Source of the DNA: Alphaproteobacteria bacterium
Lineage (GTDB): Bacteria > Pseudomonadota > Alphaproteobacteria > RF32 > CAG-239
Assembly: GCA_017467515.1 (NCBI GenBank)
Contig: JAFUSU010000005.1
Span: 1 to 64,000 of the forward strand
Length of the DNA: 64,000 nucleotides
Direction of reading: 5' to 3'
In this document: piece by piece, positions 9,426 through 18,742 of the stretch
Position numbering within the stretch: position 1 is the first letter of the stretch
Layout of the letters: every line of letters starts with the position of its first letter
Translations under genes and position numbers: made by a program
Notes under the pieces: generated by a model
Seen by the model: only the letters and a program-made list of their open reading frames with translations
The model's database searches: none
Told to the model about the DNA's origin: nothing

Positions 9426-10492
9426 AGCTGTTCATTCTCCATAATTTCGAGCAAATCAAATTGTTTAGCAGACGGACGAGCCTTAAAGCGAGGCATTCCC
9501 AAATAATCACACCCCAAATCAGAAACCACACGCCCGCGTGGTGTCCTTTGTAAAAAGCCGAGTTTCATCAAAAACGGCTCTAAAACTTCTTCCAGCGTAT
9601 CACGCTCCTCAGACAAAGCAGCCGCCAACGTATCAATACCGACCGGACCTCCACCGTAATTAACGGCAATACATTTCAAGTACCGTCTGTCAAAAGCATC
9701 AAGACCGTAATCGTCAACATCTAATTTCTTCAAAGCTTTATCGGCAATCACATTATCAACTTGTTTTGCATTAGCAACCTCGCCAAAATCACGAACGCGC
9801 CGCAATAATCGCCCTGCCACACGAGGCGTTCCGCGTGAACGCTTGGCAATTTCCAAAGCACCGGTATCTGAAATCGGCATTCCCAATAAATTAGCCCCGC
9901 GTGTCACAATCTTTTTCAAATCTTCCGGCGAATAAAAATCCAAACGGAGCGGAATTCCGAAACGCTCTCTTAACGGCGTTGTCAACAATCCGGAACGCGT
10001 TGTCGCACCCACCAAGGTAAACGGCTGTAAATCAATTCGTACCGAACGTGCAGATGGTCCTTCCCCGATAATTAAATCGAGCTGAAAATCTTCCATTGCC
10101 GAATACAAAACTTCCTCAATCGCCGGATTAAGACGATGAATTTCATCAATAAACAAGACATCATTCGGCTCTAAGTTTGTCAAAATAGCCGCCAAATCAC
10201 CTGATTTTGAAATCATCGGTGCTGAAGTGGCTCTGAATCCAACTCCCAACTCTTTAGCAATAATAGAAGCCAAAGTTGTTTTACCAAGTCCCGGAGGTCC
10301 GAACAACAAAACGTGATCTAACGCTTCACCTCTTTGTTTTGCCGCTTCAATAAAAACTTTTAAGTTTTCGCATACTTGCGGCTGTCCGACAAAGTCACTC
10401 AAACTCTGCGGACGCAGATTTATCGGCGCATTGACGTTTTTTTCATCTTCCGCTTGTTTTTCGGGACTCACTATTCTTTCTTCTTTAGCCAT
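9422..10492 (-). CDS. ruvB: Holliday junction branch-migration ATPase RuvB
   Basis: Hexameric AAA+ motor that drives branch migration with RuvA. 356 residues. Walker [10 protein letters not shown] at 65-73, Walker B DEIHR at 116-120, sensor [19 protein letters not shown], and the C-terminal winged helix ([15 protein letters not shown]..., [17 protein letters not shown]). Full family length. It lies 3 bases after ruvA and overlaps ybgC by four bases. Confidence 0.98.
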   Translation of the reverse strand: MAKEERIVSPEKQAEDEKNVNAPINLRPQSLSDFVGQPQVCENLKVFIEAAKQRGEALDHVLLFGPPGLGKTTLASIIAKELGVGFRATSAPMISKSGDLAAILTNLEPNDVLFIDEIHRLNPAIEEVLYSAMEDFQLDLIIGEGPSARSVRIDLQPFTLVGATTRSGLLTTPLRERFGIPLRLDFYSPEDLKKIVTRGANLLGMPISDTGALEIAKRSRGTPRVAGRLLRRVRDFGEVANAKQVDNVIADKALKKLDVDDYGLDAFDRRYLKCIAVNYGGGPVGIDTLAAALSEERDTLEEVLEPFLMKLGFLQRTPRGRVVSDLGCDYLGMPRFKARPSAKQFDLLEIMENEQL

Positions 10493-10495
10493 ATT

Positions 10496-11167
10496 TTATT
10501 CCTTTGGAGCAAATTCTTTCAAAGCCAATCTGATTAAACTGGCAACATCGGCATCCGGATTTGCGGCATTGGCCTTATTAACAGCCTGATAAGCTTCCAA
10601 CCGCTGATAACCCAAATTAACCAAAGCTGAAATGGCATCATCCAATTTCATCGGATTATCGATTCGTCCGGCAATTGCGTCTTCATAAGCGACCGTTTCC
10701 TCCGCCGCGTCAACTTTTGTCTCAGGCGTTGCCTGCAAATCATTGCGCGTTGTCAATTCGGTAGGAATGGTCACAATTTTATCTTTCAGTTCGGTCACCA
10801 AGCGTGCCGCTAATTTCGGACCGACACCACTTGCCCGTGTAAATGAAGCTTTATCTTGGGCTGAAACCGCCTGTGCCAACTGTGACGGCGTTAAAGCCGA
10901 TAAAATACTCAAACACACCTTGGCACCAACACCCTGAACCTTTGTCAGTGTCAAAAACCACTCTTTTTCCCACGCATCATAGAAACCAAACAGAGAAATA
11001 CTGTCTTCACGAACAACGGTTTCTATCAACAAAGAAAATTGATTACCTTTAATCAGGCGGGATAATGTTTTGGCAGAAGCATAAACCAGATACCCTACCC
11101 CGTTAACATCTATAATACAATAATCATCACCGATGGTATCAATAATTCCACGCAATTTTGCAATCAT
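10496..11167 (-). CDS. ruvA: Holliday junction DNA-binding protein RuvA
   Basis: A 223-residue protein that binds four-way junctions as a tetramer and loads RuvB. N-terminal OB fold (MIAKLRGIIDTIGDDYCIIDVNGVGYLV), central tandem helix-hairpin-helix (LTKVQGVGAKVCLSILSAL; ASGVGPKLAARLVTELKDK), an acidic linker and the C-terminal RuvB-binding three-helix domain (DDAISALVNLGYQRLEAYQAV). First gene of the ruvA-ruvB-ybgC unit. It is separated from ruvC by an orphan gene with its own terminator and a repeat. Confidence 0.97.
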   Translation of the reverse strand: MIAKLRGIIDTIGDDYCIIDVNGVGYLVYASAKTLSRLIKGNQFSLLIETVVREDSISLFGFYDAWEKEWFLTLTKVQGVGAKVCLSILSALTPSQLAQAVSAQDKASFTRASGVGPKLAARLVTELKDKIVTIPTELTTRNDLQATPETKVDAAEETVAYEDAIAGRIDNPMKLDDAISALVNLGYQRLEAYQAVNKANAANPDADVASLIRLALKEFAPKE

Positions 11168-11249
11168 ACTTTTATCCTTATTTTATCATTGCCTTTATCC
11201 TAAACAAAAAGCCATTTTCTGACAAGGATTTTCCCCTTGTTATAAGCAC

Positions 11250-11279
11250 AAAAAAATCCCAACCTTTCGGTCGGGATTA
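11250..11279 (-). terminator. Terminator of orphan gene 11285-11878
   Basis: Hairpin ATCCCAACC-TTTC-GGTCGGGAT with a T run on the minus-strand side, 6 bases after the stop codon of the 11285-11878 gene. It insulates ruvA from that gene. Confidence 0.85.
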
Positions 11280-11284
11280 AATTT

Positions 11285-11878
11285 CTAGAAGAGATCAACA
11301 GACTTTATGCTACTGACCTTAGCAATGCTCTGCTCCTCATCGAATTCCTCGACAAAGTTAAGAACATATACCTTAGCCAAATTCTTCTGGCGATCTCTTG
11401 TTTTGCCGTGGCCATACCCCTGGTTCCAGTAAATCAAAGTACCTTTCTCCAAAGAGGTGCGTACATCAACTCTGATGACCACACCCAAACTACTTCCGGC
11501 ATTATCAAAATGAGCCTCTTCTCCACGCTGAGCAAAGTTGTAATTTTTCTTTACCAGACAACCGTCTAACACCTTCTCATCGAAGCTGCTGGGCAACTTG
11601 TCATACACTTCTTCAGCCAATTCAAAGGCATCATAGATTGTCGGGGACAATTTCTTTATCTCACCTCCACAGAAGAGAGCCTTGAGGCCGTATTCCTTGC
11701 GGAAGCACTTGTCCCATTCAGATGCAGTTACATCTGTCAACTCATCATTTAACAAAATGTTGAAGATAAGCTGATCGACGGACCAGTTTGCAATGTTCAT
11801 GTACTCGGGAGCTATGGCGTTTGCCATTTCTCTGATTGCGTTCTCCCACTCCTCACTCTTAGCAAAATATCTATTCAT
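11285..11878 (-). CDS. Orphan hypothetical protein between ruvC and ruvA
   Basis: A 197-residue soluble protein of unknown function, with no signal peptide, membrane helix or recognised motif. The N-terminal half is helical (EEWENAIREMANAIAPEYMNIANWS). The C-terminal half has beta-like stretches with a GY.HGKTRDRQKNLAK segment resembling a small basic surface, not a Walker motif. Codon choice (many GAG, AAG, AAC, TTC, CTC) differs from the flanking ruv genes, which prefer A/T-ending codons. It has its own promoter and terminator and no Shine-Dalgarno sequence. It interrupts an otherwise standard yebC-ruvC-ruvA-ruvB order and looks inserted. Confidence 0.7.
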   Translation of the reverse strand: MNRYFAKSEEWENAIREMANAIAPEYMNIANWSVDQLIFNILLNDELTDVTASEWDKCFRKEYGLKALFCGGEIKKLSPTIYDAFELAEEVYDKLPSSFDEKVLDGCLVKKNYNFAQRGEEAHFDNAGSSLGVVIRVDVRTSLEKGTLIYWNQGYGHGKTRDRQKNLAKVYVLNFVEEFDEEQSIAKVSSIKSVDLF

Positions 11879-11925
11879 ATGAAAAAATAAAAAATAAAAA
11901 ATTAATAATAACGTTATCGTCTATT

Positions 11926-11954
11926 GTTATACCATTTTTTGTCTAAAAGAGCAA
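11926..11954 (-). promoter_or_regulatory. Promoter of orphan gene 11285-11878
   Basis: Minus-strand -35 TTGCTC (11949-11954), 17-bp spacer, -10 TATAAC (11926-11931), about 48 bases before the ATG. The leader between them is almost only A and T. Confidence 0.6.
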
Positions 11955-11985
11955 GTAGTTTTTTATAGTAAATATCAAATTATTT

Positions 11986-12063
11986 CTCCCCTGTTTGAGG
12001 GGAGATTAAGAGGGGTAAGCTTTGAATACCCACCCGAACCCTCCCTCAAATAGGGAGGGAAAA
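11986..12063. repeat. Intergenic CTCCC/GGGAG repeat
   Basis: CTCCCCTGTTTGAGGGGAG (11988-12006), followed by AGGGGTAAGC and then CCCTCCCTCAAATAGGGAGGG (12042-12062): two palindromic modules in opposite orientation around a 35-base core. Same style as the other dispersed repeats but a different sequence family. It lies between the orphan gene and ruvC. Confidence 0.65.
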
Positions 12064-12103
12064 AGTAGTTTTTTCCTCTAATGATCTCAAAAAATAGATA
12101 TTT

Positions 12104-12586
12104 TTATCGCCCTTGATAACTGCCGCGCATATGAAAATGACAAATCGCCATTGCCAAGGCATCTGACGAGTCGTTATTTTTCGGTTTACAGCCGGGGAGT
12201 AATACCTTAACCATTGTTTCAACTTGAGATTTTTCAGCTCGACCGACTCCGACGAGGGCTTTTTTTACTTTTGTCGGTTCATATTCGGTCACAGGAATAT
12301 CAAATAATGCCGGTGCCATAATCACCACACCGCGTGCCATACCAAGCTTAATAGTTGAAGTTGGATTTTCGTTCAAAAAAACTTGTTCTATCGCCGCCTC
12401 ATCGGGACGATATGTTTCAATCACCTGATTTAATGTTTTATGGATAATTGCCAATCGTTCCGGCAACGGCATTTTAGGATCTGTTTTAATAAAACCGTCT
12501 GCCACATACTTCAGACGATTGTTTTCTACCTCAATCACCCCCCAACCGGTTGAAGATAAACTCGGGTCTAATCCTAAAATCCGCAT
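12104..12586 (-). CDS. ruvC: Holliday junction endonuclease RuvC
   Basis: A dimeric RNase H-fold resolvase that cuts four-way junctions symmetrically. 160 residues from ATG 12586, which is preceded by AAGGAA six bases upstream; an in-frame TTG at 12607 is less likely. The four acidic catalytic residues are visible: Asp7 (LGLDPSLSSTGWG), Glu67 (AAIEQVFLNENPTS), Asp139 and Asp142 (NNDSSDALAMAICH). It lies 165 bases after yebC across a hairpin, and is cut off from ruvAB by the orphan gene at 11285-11878. Confidence 0.96.
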   Translation of the reverse strand: MRILGLDPSLSSTGWGVIEVENNRLKYVADGFIKTDPKMPLPERLAIIHKTLNQVIETYRPDEAAIEQVFLNENPTSTIKLGMARGVVIMAPALFDIPVTEYEPTKVKKALVGVGRAEKSQVETMVKVLLPGCKPKNNDSSDALAMAICHFHMRGSYQGR

Positions 12587-12677
12587 TTCAATTTCCTTAA
12601 TCAACAAAGGGGCTTTTCCAGCCCCTTAAAAAATCAACTAAATTAAACCAAAGTGCGATAAATTGCTATGCTACGCC

Positions 12678-12726
12678 GTTAAAAAATTTTGCGGTGTACA
12701 AACTAGTACATAAAAAATTTTTTAAC
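12678..12726. repeat. Inverted repeat between yebC and ruvC
   Basis: Perfect 13-base arms GTTAAAAAATTTT (12678-12690) and their complement (12714-12726) enclose a nested TGTAC/GTACA pair. It could act as a weak terminator or attenuator after yebC. A second hairpin, AAGGGGCT...AGCCCCTT (12606-12626), lies just before ruvC. Confidence 0.6.
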
Positions 12727-12751
12727 AAGTATGATAGTGATTTAGCGCGCT

Positions 12752-13504
12752 TTACTGAGCCAATTTCTCGAGCAGTGCCTCGCTGATCTCTGCATTATGA
12801 TAAACCTTTTGTACATCATCATCATCTTCCAATGCATCAATAAAGTCTAACAACTTGCGAGCGGTCTCTTCATCCGTAATTTCAGTTGTAACTGTCGGTT
12901 TCCATTCCAAACGAGAAGCTGATGGCGTTCCGAATACTTTTTCCAAAGATTCGGTAACGGCGTTCAAATCATCGGGTAAAGTTTCAATATCGTGATGTTC
13001 GTCATCTGAAACAACATCATTGGCACCGGCTTCTAAAGCAGCTTCAAACATTTTATCGGCATCTGCCGCAGATAACGGATATTGAATAAAACCGATACGC
13101 TCAAAATTGAATGTAACAGAGCCGGTTTCACCCATCGCTCCGCCACGTTTACCGAAAATTGTACGAACATTACCGGCTGTACGATTTTTATTATCGGTCA
13201 TAGCCTCAACAATAACGGCAACCTTTCCCGGACCGAAACCTTCATAACGCATAGAAACATAATCAGCGCCGCCGGCGGTCTGGCTGGCTTTAGCAATGGC
13301 GCGTTCAATATTATCTTTCGGCATACTCTCTGCACGAGCGGCCTGAATAGCTAAACGTAAGCGCGGGTTTTTATCCGGTTCCGGCATACCGCTTTTAGCG
13401 GCAATGGTGATATCGCGCGCAAGTTTAGCAAAAACACGTGCTTTTTTGGCATCTTGCGCACCTTTACGATACATAATATTCTTAAACTGGGAGTGTCCAG
13501 ACAT
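12752..13504 (-). CDS. yebC: YebC/PmpR-family protein
   Basis: A 250-residue member of the YebC/TACO1 family. Members bind DNA as transcriptional regulators (PmpR) or promote translation of proline-rich stretches on the ribosome; which role applies here cannot be read from sequence. Hallmarks: MSGHSQFKNIMYRKGAQDAKKA at the N-terminus, GMPEPDKNPRLRLAI, the GFGPGKVAVIVEAMTDNKNRT block, and the acidic C-terminus (LIDALEDDDDVQKVYHNAE-like). Upstream of ruvC as in many Proteobacteria. A good ribosome binding site (GAGGAGAT-like) precedes ATG. Confidence 0.96.
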   Translation of the reverse strand: MSGHSQFKNIMYRKGAQDAKKARVFAKLARDITIAAKSGMPEPDKNPRLRLAIQAARAESMPKDNIERAIAKASQTAGGADYVSMRYEGFGPGKVAVIVEAMTDNKNRTAGNVRTIFGKRGGAMGETGSVTFNFERIGFIQYPLSAADADKMFEAALEAGANDVVSDDEHHDIETLPDDLNAVTESLEKVFGTPSASRLEWKPTVTTEITDEETARKLLDFIDALEDDDDVQKVYHNAEISEALLEKLAQ

Positions 13505-13584
13505 TATTTAATCTCCTCAAACTTATCAAAAAAAATCTTTTTCCTATTAACGCACTTTTTTTATAAAATCAAGTTTTTTACAGC

Positions 13585-14367
13585 CTATTTTTCAATAATC
13601 ATATAATCAATAGACTCTTTCTTTGCCTCTAAAATTTTCAGTTTTACGCCACGAATATTAATGAGACTTTGTTTTGCGGGAAAAGAAATGACCTCAAACT
13701 CTCCGCTGTCATGCAACCCATCATTACTCGGGGCATCATATCGATAGTAAATAAAAGAAACATAACCGGCTTTTAGACCTCCGTACTTTATATCATAGCC
13801 TTTAACCGGAGTAGTTTGTACCGTTTTAGATAAAGTTACCGGCTCAAAAGAAAATTTGGTCGGATATACAACAAAACTGGTATTCAACAGAGCTAATCTG
13901 TCGTGACGAACCTGCCCGATACGATGATATAAATTTCCCTGACCATCAACTAATGCGTAAAAATCCTTATCTCCGGCAGAGATTAAAGCGTATAATGTAT
14001 CATCAATGACAACCTCGCCGAACAAACTGAGCTCCTGACCTTTTTTATATTCTACGGGATATGTTCCGGAAACTAAACCGCCGTCCATATTAGCACGAAC
14101 AACTTCTTTGGCATAATAAACTTTACGATAAGTTTTATCATCTACCACACTGTATCCGACAGTAGCGGATAAAACCCTATTGACGGGGAAAGAACGCTCT
14201 GTCAATAATTCCGATTTGACAGGACGCATAGATTGATCATAAAAAATAATAGGTAACGTCTGAAAACTTTCAACCCAAACATTTCTTTCCGGCCATATAT
14301 CCAAGCCGCCGGCTTTTATACAAGCTGACAGAAGTAAAAGGCTGCACAAAATTGCTGTTTTTTTCAT
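13585..14367 (-). CDS. Predicted lipoprotein, unknown function
   Basis: A 260-residue protein with a lipoprotein signal peptide: KK, hydrophobic core ILCSLLLLSAC with the lipobox Cys at residue 16, so it should be anchored in the cell envelope. The mature part is beta-rich and lacks a family motif I can name (short segments such as VESFQTLPIIFYDQSMRP and KGYDIKYGGLKAGYVSFIYYRYD). It is transcribed divergently from prmA with a 121-base AT-rich spacer that must hold both promoters. Confidence 0.75.
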   Translation of the reverse strand: MKKTAILCSLLLLSACIKAGGLDIWPERNVWVESFQTLPIIFYDQSMRPVKSELLTERSFPVNRVLSATVGYSVVDDKTYRKVYYAKEVVRANMDGGLVSGTYPVEYKKGQELSLFGEVVIDDTLYALISAGDKDFYALVDGQGNLYHRIGQVRHDRLALLNTSFVVYPTKFSFEPVTLSKTVQTTPVKGYDIKYGGLKAGYVSFIYYRYDAPSNDGLHDSGEFEVISFPAKQSLINIRGVKLKILEAKKESIDYMIIEK

Positions 14368-14488
14368 TTTAAATCTCTTTGAGTTATTATATTGTAATTT
14401 CTTATCGGTATTTTAATTATTTTTATTTACTATACTATAAAACACAACAGAGTAAACAACAGATTACAAGTTATTATAAGGAAAAAAG

Positions 14489-15364
14489 ATGACAGAAAGC
14501 GGAAGCTGTTGGCTGGTAAAATTTCAACCACAGGAAAATATGGATAATTTAACGGCAGAATTTATGGACGATTACTTTGATGTTGTAGCCGTTAATTATA
14601 CGGATAACGGAAAAGAAGAATATGTCGGCTACGCAAATGCACATTTCAGCGAACAAAATCTTATAGATACGGCTAAACAGCGGAACATTAAACTCCCCCC
14701 CTATACAACGGAATTTTTGAAAAGCCGAAATTGGTTAAAAGAAAATGTCATTAAATTTGAACCGGTACACGTGGGGGTCTTTACAATTTACGGTATTCAC
14801 GAAACAAACATTCCTGATGACGGAAGATTAAACCTGCGCATATATGCCGCTACGGCATTCGGCTCTGAACATCAAACAACGAAAAGCTGTTTGCAAGCCG
14901 TTTGCGATTATAATCAATTACCACATCCAAAAAAAATAAACATATTGGATGTCGGAACCGGATCCGGAATTTTATCATTAGCAGCAGCGAAACTTTGGCA
15001 GGAAAATTGTAAAATTACGGCCGTGGATATTGATGAAGAAGCTGTTTTTGTCACACAACAAAATGCTAAAGACAATCATCTGGAAAAATACATTACCGCG
15101 GCTGTCAGTGACGGCTACCGATCAGCATTGGTCAAAGACAATGCTCCTTACGATTTAATTTTGGCAAACATTCTTGCCCGTCCGCTCATCAGTTTGGCTT
15201 CAGATTTGTATAATGCCTTAAAAAAAGGGGGATTTTGTATCCTTTCCGGTTTTGTGGATGAACAAGAAGATTGGGTTATCGGCGAACATACCAAACTGGG
15301 CTTGAAGTTGACTAAACTATACAAGCTGGATAATTGGCGTGCAGCCTTAATGGAGAAAATATAA
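14489..15364 (+). CDS. prmA: Ribosomal protein L11 methyltransferase PrmA
   Basis: SAM-dependent enzyme that trimethylates ribosomal protein L11. 291 residues with an N-terminal substrate-recognition domain and a C-terminal Rossmann methyltransferase domain: motif I ILDVGTGSGILSLAAAK near 153, AVDIDEEAV (acidic residue for SAM ribose), and the amide-methylation motif LANILARPL near 222. The FGSEHQTT segment before motif I is a family signature. GAAAAAAG-type ribosome binding site. The stop overlaps the next ATG by one base (TAATG). Confidence 0.93.
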   Translation: MTESGSCWLVKFQPQENMDNLTAEFMDDYFDVVAVNYTDNGKEEYVGYANAHFSEQNLIDTAKQRNIKLPPYTTEFLKSRNWLKENVIKFEPVHVGVFTIYGIHETNIPDDGRLNLRIYAATAFGSEHQTTKSCLQAVCDYNQLPHPKKINILDVGTGSGILSLAAAKLWQENCKITAVDIDEEAVFVTQQNAKDNHLEKYITAAVSDGYRSALVKDNAPYDLILANILARPLISLASDLYNALKKGGFCILSGFVDEQEDWVIGEHTKLGLKLTKLYKLDNWRAALMEKI

Positions 15365-17055
15365 TGGATTTGATTAATCTGCAAAAACGCTTAAAAAAAT
15401 TTAAGCTTGATGCTTTTTTAGTCAGTCGCAATAACTTGTTTTTGGGTCAAGACATTCGCAATGACGAAAACATTATTATGCAACTGACCGGCTTCACCGG
15501 ATCTGCGGGAACATTACTGATTACACCACAAAAAAACTTTTTATTTGTTGATGGGCGCTATGAACTACAAGCCCCCCAACAGGTTGATAAATCTTTGATT
15601 GAAGTCATTTGCACGACTAAGCTATCTTTAGCCGAATGGATTAACCAAAATCTGGCAAACAAAAAAATAGGTTACAATCCGTGGTGCTGGAGCATCAACG
15701 ATATTTTAAAATTTTCAACACCTCAAATGGTACCGGAATCCGAGTTTTTACCATATTTACTGTCAACAGAACCAATTCATATTTTTGAGCAACCTCTGGA
15801 ATATTGCGGACAACGCAGAGAAGAAAAAATAACGAATATCTCCCGCCAAATCAGTGATAAAAATTTAGATGCCTATTTTATTTCTGCGGCAGACAGCGTG
15901 TCATGGCTTCTCAATCTGCGCTCGGATGCTTTGCCTGACAGTCCTGTTTTAAGAGCCTTGGCTGTTATGGATAACGAGCGGCATATTTGGGTTTTTGCCG
16001 ACAATATTAATTCCAAAGATCTTCCTTTTAACCTAACAGTCTTACCGTTACACGATCTTCCGAACCGTCTCAAAAAATTTAAGAAAAAGATCATCGGACT
16101 TGATTTCAACACAACGGCAGCGGCCTTTTTCGAATTAGCTCAAGATTTTCATATTAAGCTTGAAAATCACCCTGATTTTTGCCAACTTCAAAAATCAATC
16201 AAAAACGCTTGTGAGTTAGATGGCATCAGAAAAGCCCACATTCGTGACGGCGTAGCTGTATGCAAATTTCTGTATTGGTTTGAACACAACCGGCAGGGTA
16301 AAACGGAATTAGATATTGTTAACAAGCTTCACGATTTTAGAGCCAAACAGCAAAATTTTGTTTCCGAAAGTTTTGAAACAATCGCAGCTTACGGAAGTAA
16401 CGGAGCTATTGTTCATTACTCACCCACAGCCAAAACAAACAAAAAAATAAAAGACGGAAGTTTTTTGCTTTTAGACAGCGGTGCTCAATATCTGGATGGA
16501 ACAACAGATATTACACGAACGATTGCGGTCGGTAACATCACTCCGGAAATGAGTGAAGATTTCACACTCGTTCTTAAAGCACATATTCACCTCAGTTCCG
16601 CCATTTTTCCCAATCGCACATCAGGAGCAAAATTAGACACCCTTGCTCGTGAAGTTATGTGGCAAGAAGGAAAAAATTATAATCACGGAACAGGTCACGG
16701 TGTCGGTTGTTTTTTAAACGTACACGAGGGGCCTCAATTTATCTCAGCCGCTTGTCATACTCCTTTCACTGCCGGTCAAATTACCTCTATTGAGCCAGGC
16801 TATTATCGAGAAGGGAAATATGGTATTCGTATAGAAAATTTGGCAGAAATATGTCCCTGCGGATTTCAAGAATTTTTATGTTTCAAAAATTTAACTCTCG
16901 TCCCTATTGATTCTCGAGCCATCAATAAATATCTTATGACCGCTGAAGAGCGGGAATGGCTGAATCAATATCATAGGGAAGTATTAAAACAAATTACCCC
17001 TCATCTCTCTGACGATGAAAAACATTGGCTTGAGGAGGCTTGTGCTCCGCTCTAA
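15364..17055 (+). CDS. pepP: Xaa-Pro aminopeptidase (peptidase M24B)
   Basis: Cytosolic metallopeptidase removing an N-terminal residue next to proline. From ATG 15364 (GGAG eight bases before, translationally coupled to prmA) it has 563 residues, the long form with two creatinase-like N-terminal domains (1-300) before the pita-bread domain. Metal ligands are visible: Asp in LLDSGAQYLDGTTDITRT (about 370 and 381), His in GTGHGVGCFLNVHEGP (about 445), and two Glu in SIEPGYYREG and GIRIENL (about 478-495). The extra N-terminal domain suits the long bacterial/eukaryotic AMPP-like branch; the exact substrate range is unknown. Confidence 0.92.
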   Translation: MDLINLQKRLKKFKLDAFLVSRNNLFLGQDIRNDENIIMQLTGFTGSAGTLLITPQKNFLFVDGRYELQAPQQVDKSLIEVICTTKLSLAEWINQNLANKKIGYNPWCWSINDILKFSTPQMVPESEFLPYLLSTEPIHIFEQPLEYCGQRREEKITNISRQISDKNLDAYFISAADSVSWLLNLRSDALPDSPVLRALAVMDNERHIWVFADNINSKDLPFNLTVLPLHDLPNRLKKFKKKIIGLDFNTTAAAFFELAQDFHIKLENHPDFCQLQKSIKNACELDGIRKAHIRDGVAVCKFLYWFEHNRQGKTELDIVNKLHDFRAKQQNFVSESFETIAAYGSNGAIVHYSPTAKTNKKIKDGSFLLLDSGAQYLDGTTDITRTIAVGNITPEMSEDFTLVLKAHIHLSSAIFPNRTSGAKLDTLAREVMWQEGKNYNHGTGHGVGCFLNVHEGPQFISAACHTPFTAGQITSIEPGYYREGKYGIRIENLAEICPCGFQEFLCFKNLTLVPIDSRAINKYLMTAEEREWLNQYHREVLKQITPHLSDDEKHWLEEACAPL

Positions 17056-17079
17056 AATAAAACAAAAGAGAGGAGAATT

Positions 17080-17541
17080 ATGCAAAAAACATTATGGGCT
17101 TTTTTAATTGCCCTTGCTGTTATTATGCCGTTAAGGGCAGAATTGTACTATGAAGGCGGTTATAACCCGGATCAATCACAACAAGCATATTTCAATGAAG
17201 CCTACCCTCATTTTGAAAAATCAATCATTTATGTTTTTTACAATGATGTTTATATGAGTTGCCAAAATTGTGCTCAAACAATTGATCTCATTGAGCAGGT
17301 TTACAAACAAAATTATCAAAACCAATACAATTTGTTTATCATCAATTACGGCGAAAACGATGAATACAATTTTATTTCGGCCTACGAATTACGGGAACCT
17401 TTTGAAGTGGTTTTGGTCAGAATAAGTGACGGAACGCCGATGGGCTTCAAAAAACTTGAAAATTTAAATTATCAAATTTCCGATCCTTACAGTTTTGAGC
17501 AGAATATAAAATATCAGATTGAATCTTTTTTGGATGCTTGA
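17080..17541 (+). CDS. Secreted thioredoxin-like protein with CQNC motif
   Basis: A 153-residue protein with an N-terminal signal peptide (1-20, ending LRA). The mature part contains YVFYNDVYMSCQNCAQTIDLIEQVY, a beta-strand followed by a CxxC and a helix, the layout of a thioredoxin-like active site (Cys at about 59 and 62). A later FEVVLVRISDGTPMGF could be the cis-Pro-equivalent strand, although Pro is not where it usually is. It is preceded by a good AGGAG and lies 24 bases after pepP. Function unknown; a periplasmic thiol role is an inference from CxxC. Its 3' end overlaps the convergent gene by 28 bases. Confidence 0.7.
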   Translation: MQKTLWAFLIALAVIMPLRAELYYEGGYNPDQSQQAYFNEAYPHFEKSIIYVFYNDVYMSCQNCAQTIDLIEQVYKQNYQNQYNLFIINYGENDEYNFISAYELREPFEVVLVRISDGTPMGFKKLENLNYQISDPYSFEQNIKYQIESFLDA

Positions 17542-18521
17542 CGTCGACGCAGAACAGGTACTTTCCTTTGCATTTTCAAAGAAAGTTCATAAGCTATCAA
17601 GGCAATTGCGGAAACCAATAACGGCAACAAATAATAAATAATACGATAAGCAATTAAAGCCCCGAACAGCATCGCCTGATTATGTTCTCCCGGAATAATA
17701 TATAAAAACAACGTTTCAAACACACCCAAGCCACCCGGAACTTGGCTGAAAACCCCCAAAACTTGAGCGATAATAAAGACACCGATAAATGTTACAAAAG
17801 GGATTTCAATAAAGGCTGTTAAAGCAAAATACAACACCAATGATGCCATTAAAATATCTAAACCGCCTATAATTACTTGAGCAAGAGCCATTTTAAATGA
17901 CGGCATCTCAAGCTCAACACCTTTAATGATAAAAGATTTTTTATAATAAATTGATGCCCCGAGATAAAGCAGCAGGCCAACAAATGAAACAAGTGCGGTT
18001 AAAGATGTTGTTAATTTAGAAACAGATCCATCGCCAAAAGCGTGATCCGGCGTCATTAAATAACCGCAAATAATTAAAAAGAAGCAGGCGACCAAATATG
18101 TAAAACCGGAAAACGTAATCATCTTAACAATGTCTGTTCCGCGAAAGCGCCAGCGCGTGTATAAACGATAGCGAATGGCGCCACCGGAAACAATGGCATG
18201 TCCGGCATTATTACTGACTGAAAAACCTATAAAACCGACAAAAATCCATTTCCATGCCGCTAATTTTTTCTTAATATATTTCAGGGCCAAAAAATCATAA
18301 GACGACAAAGCAACATACCCGAAAAACGAAGCTAAGCAAGCATACCATAAATTTTTGGGAGGAATGCTCAAAACTGCATTTTTAATATCTTCCCACTCAT
18401 ATTTAGAAAGTTGTAAATACAACATATAAGCAGCCAGAGCAAAGAAAAACAACCCTGACCAAGAAAGAATTTTTTTTAAAACACGTTTTGTTTTACCTGA
18501 CATTGAATTCCTTATCTTCAA
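17514..18521 (-). CDS. YbhN/UPF0104-type membrane protein
   Basis: A 335-residue inner-membrane protein with about eight hydrophobic helices and the landmarks of the lysylphosphatidylglycerol-synthase transmembrane (UPF0104, YbhN) family: SNNAGHAIVSGGAIRYRLY in the first half and QVPGGLGVFETLFL (conserved PGGLGVFE) near residue 262. In MprF the same domain flips lipids; stand-alone members have no settled substrate. No aminoacyl-transferase domain is attached. The C-terminus is basic (KMQRKVPVLRRRQASKK). Confidence 0.88.
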   Translation of the reverse strand: MKIRNSMSGKTKRVLKKILSWSGLFFFALAAYMLYLQLSKYEWEDIKNAVLSIPPKNLWYACLASFFGYVALSSYDFLALKYIKKKLAAWKWIFVGFIGFSVSNNAGHAIVSGGAIRYRLYTRWRFRGTDIVKMITFSGFTYLVACFFLIICGYLMTPDHAFGDGSVSKLTTSLTALVSFVGLLLYLGASIYYKKSFIIKGVELEMPSFKMALAQVIIGGLDILMASLVLYFALTAFIEIPFVTFIGVFIIAQVLGVFSQVPGGLGVFETLFLYIIPGEHNQAMLFGALIAYRIIYYLLPLLVSAIALIAYELSLKMQRKVPVLRRRQASKKDSI

Positions 18522-18742
18522 ATTACAACTCGTTTGTACAATACAATAAAATATTTACTATTTTATTAATCATTCAATGTTACGAAATCAATCGCTATCC
18601 TTTATTATAAACAAAAAAAATATTTCACTTTTTAACCATAGAAGTACCTGCCTTTATAAAAGTATTTATCGAGAGAAAGTTACGAAAGCTCCTTTCATAC
18701 CCTATATTATTACAAAATGTTATGTATTTCTGGAGATGTGTT
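18522..18742. other. AT-rich spacer upstream of the liv region
   Basis: Divergent spacer between the YbhN-type gene (-) and the degraded frame or liv operon (+). It is AT-rich, with no repeat of the dispersed families and no reading frame I trust. It presumably holds the promoter of the 17514-18521 gene. Confidence 0.5.
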
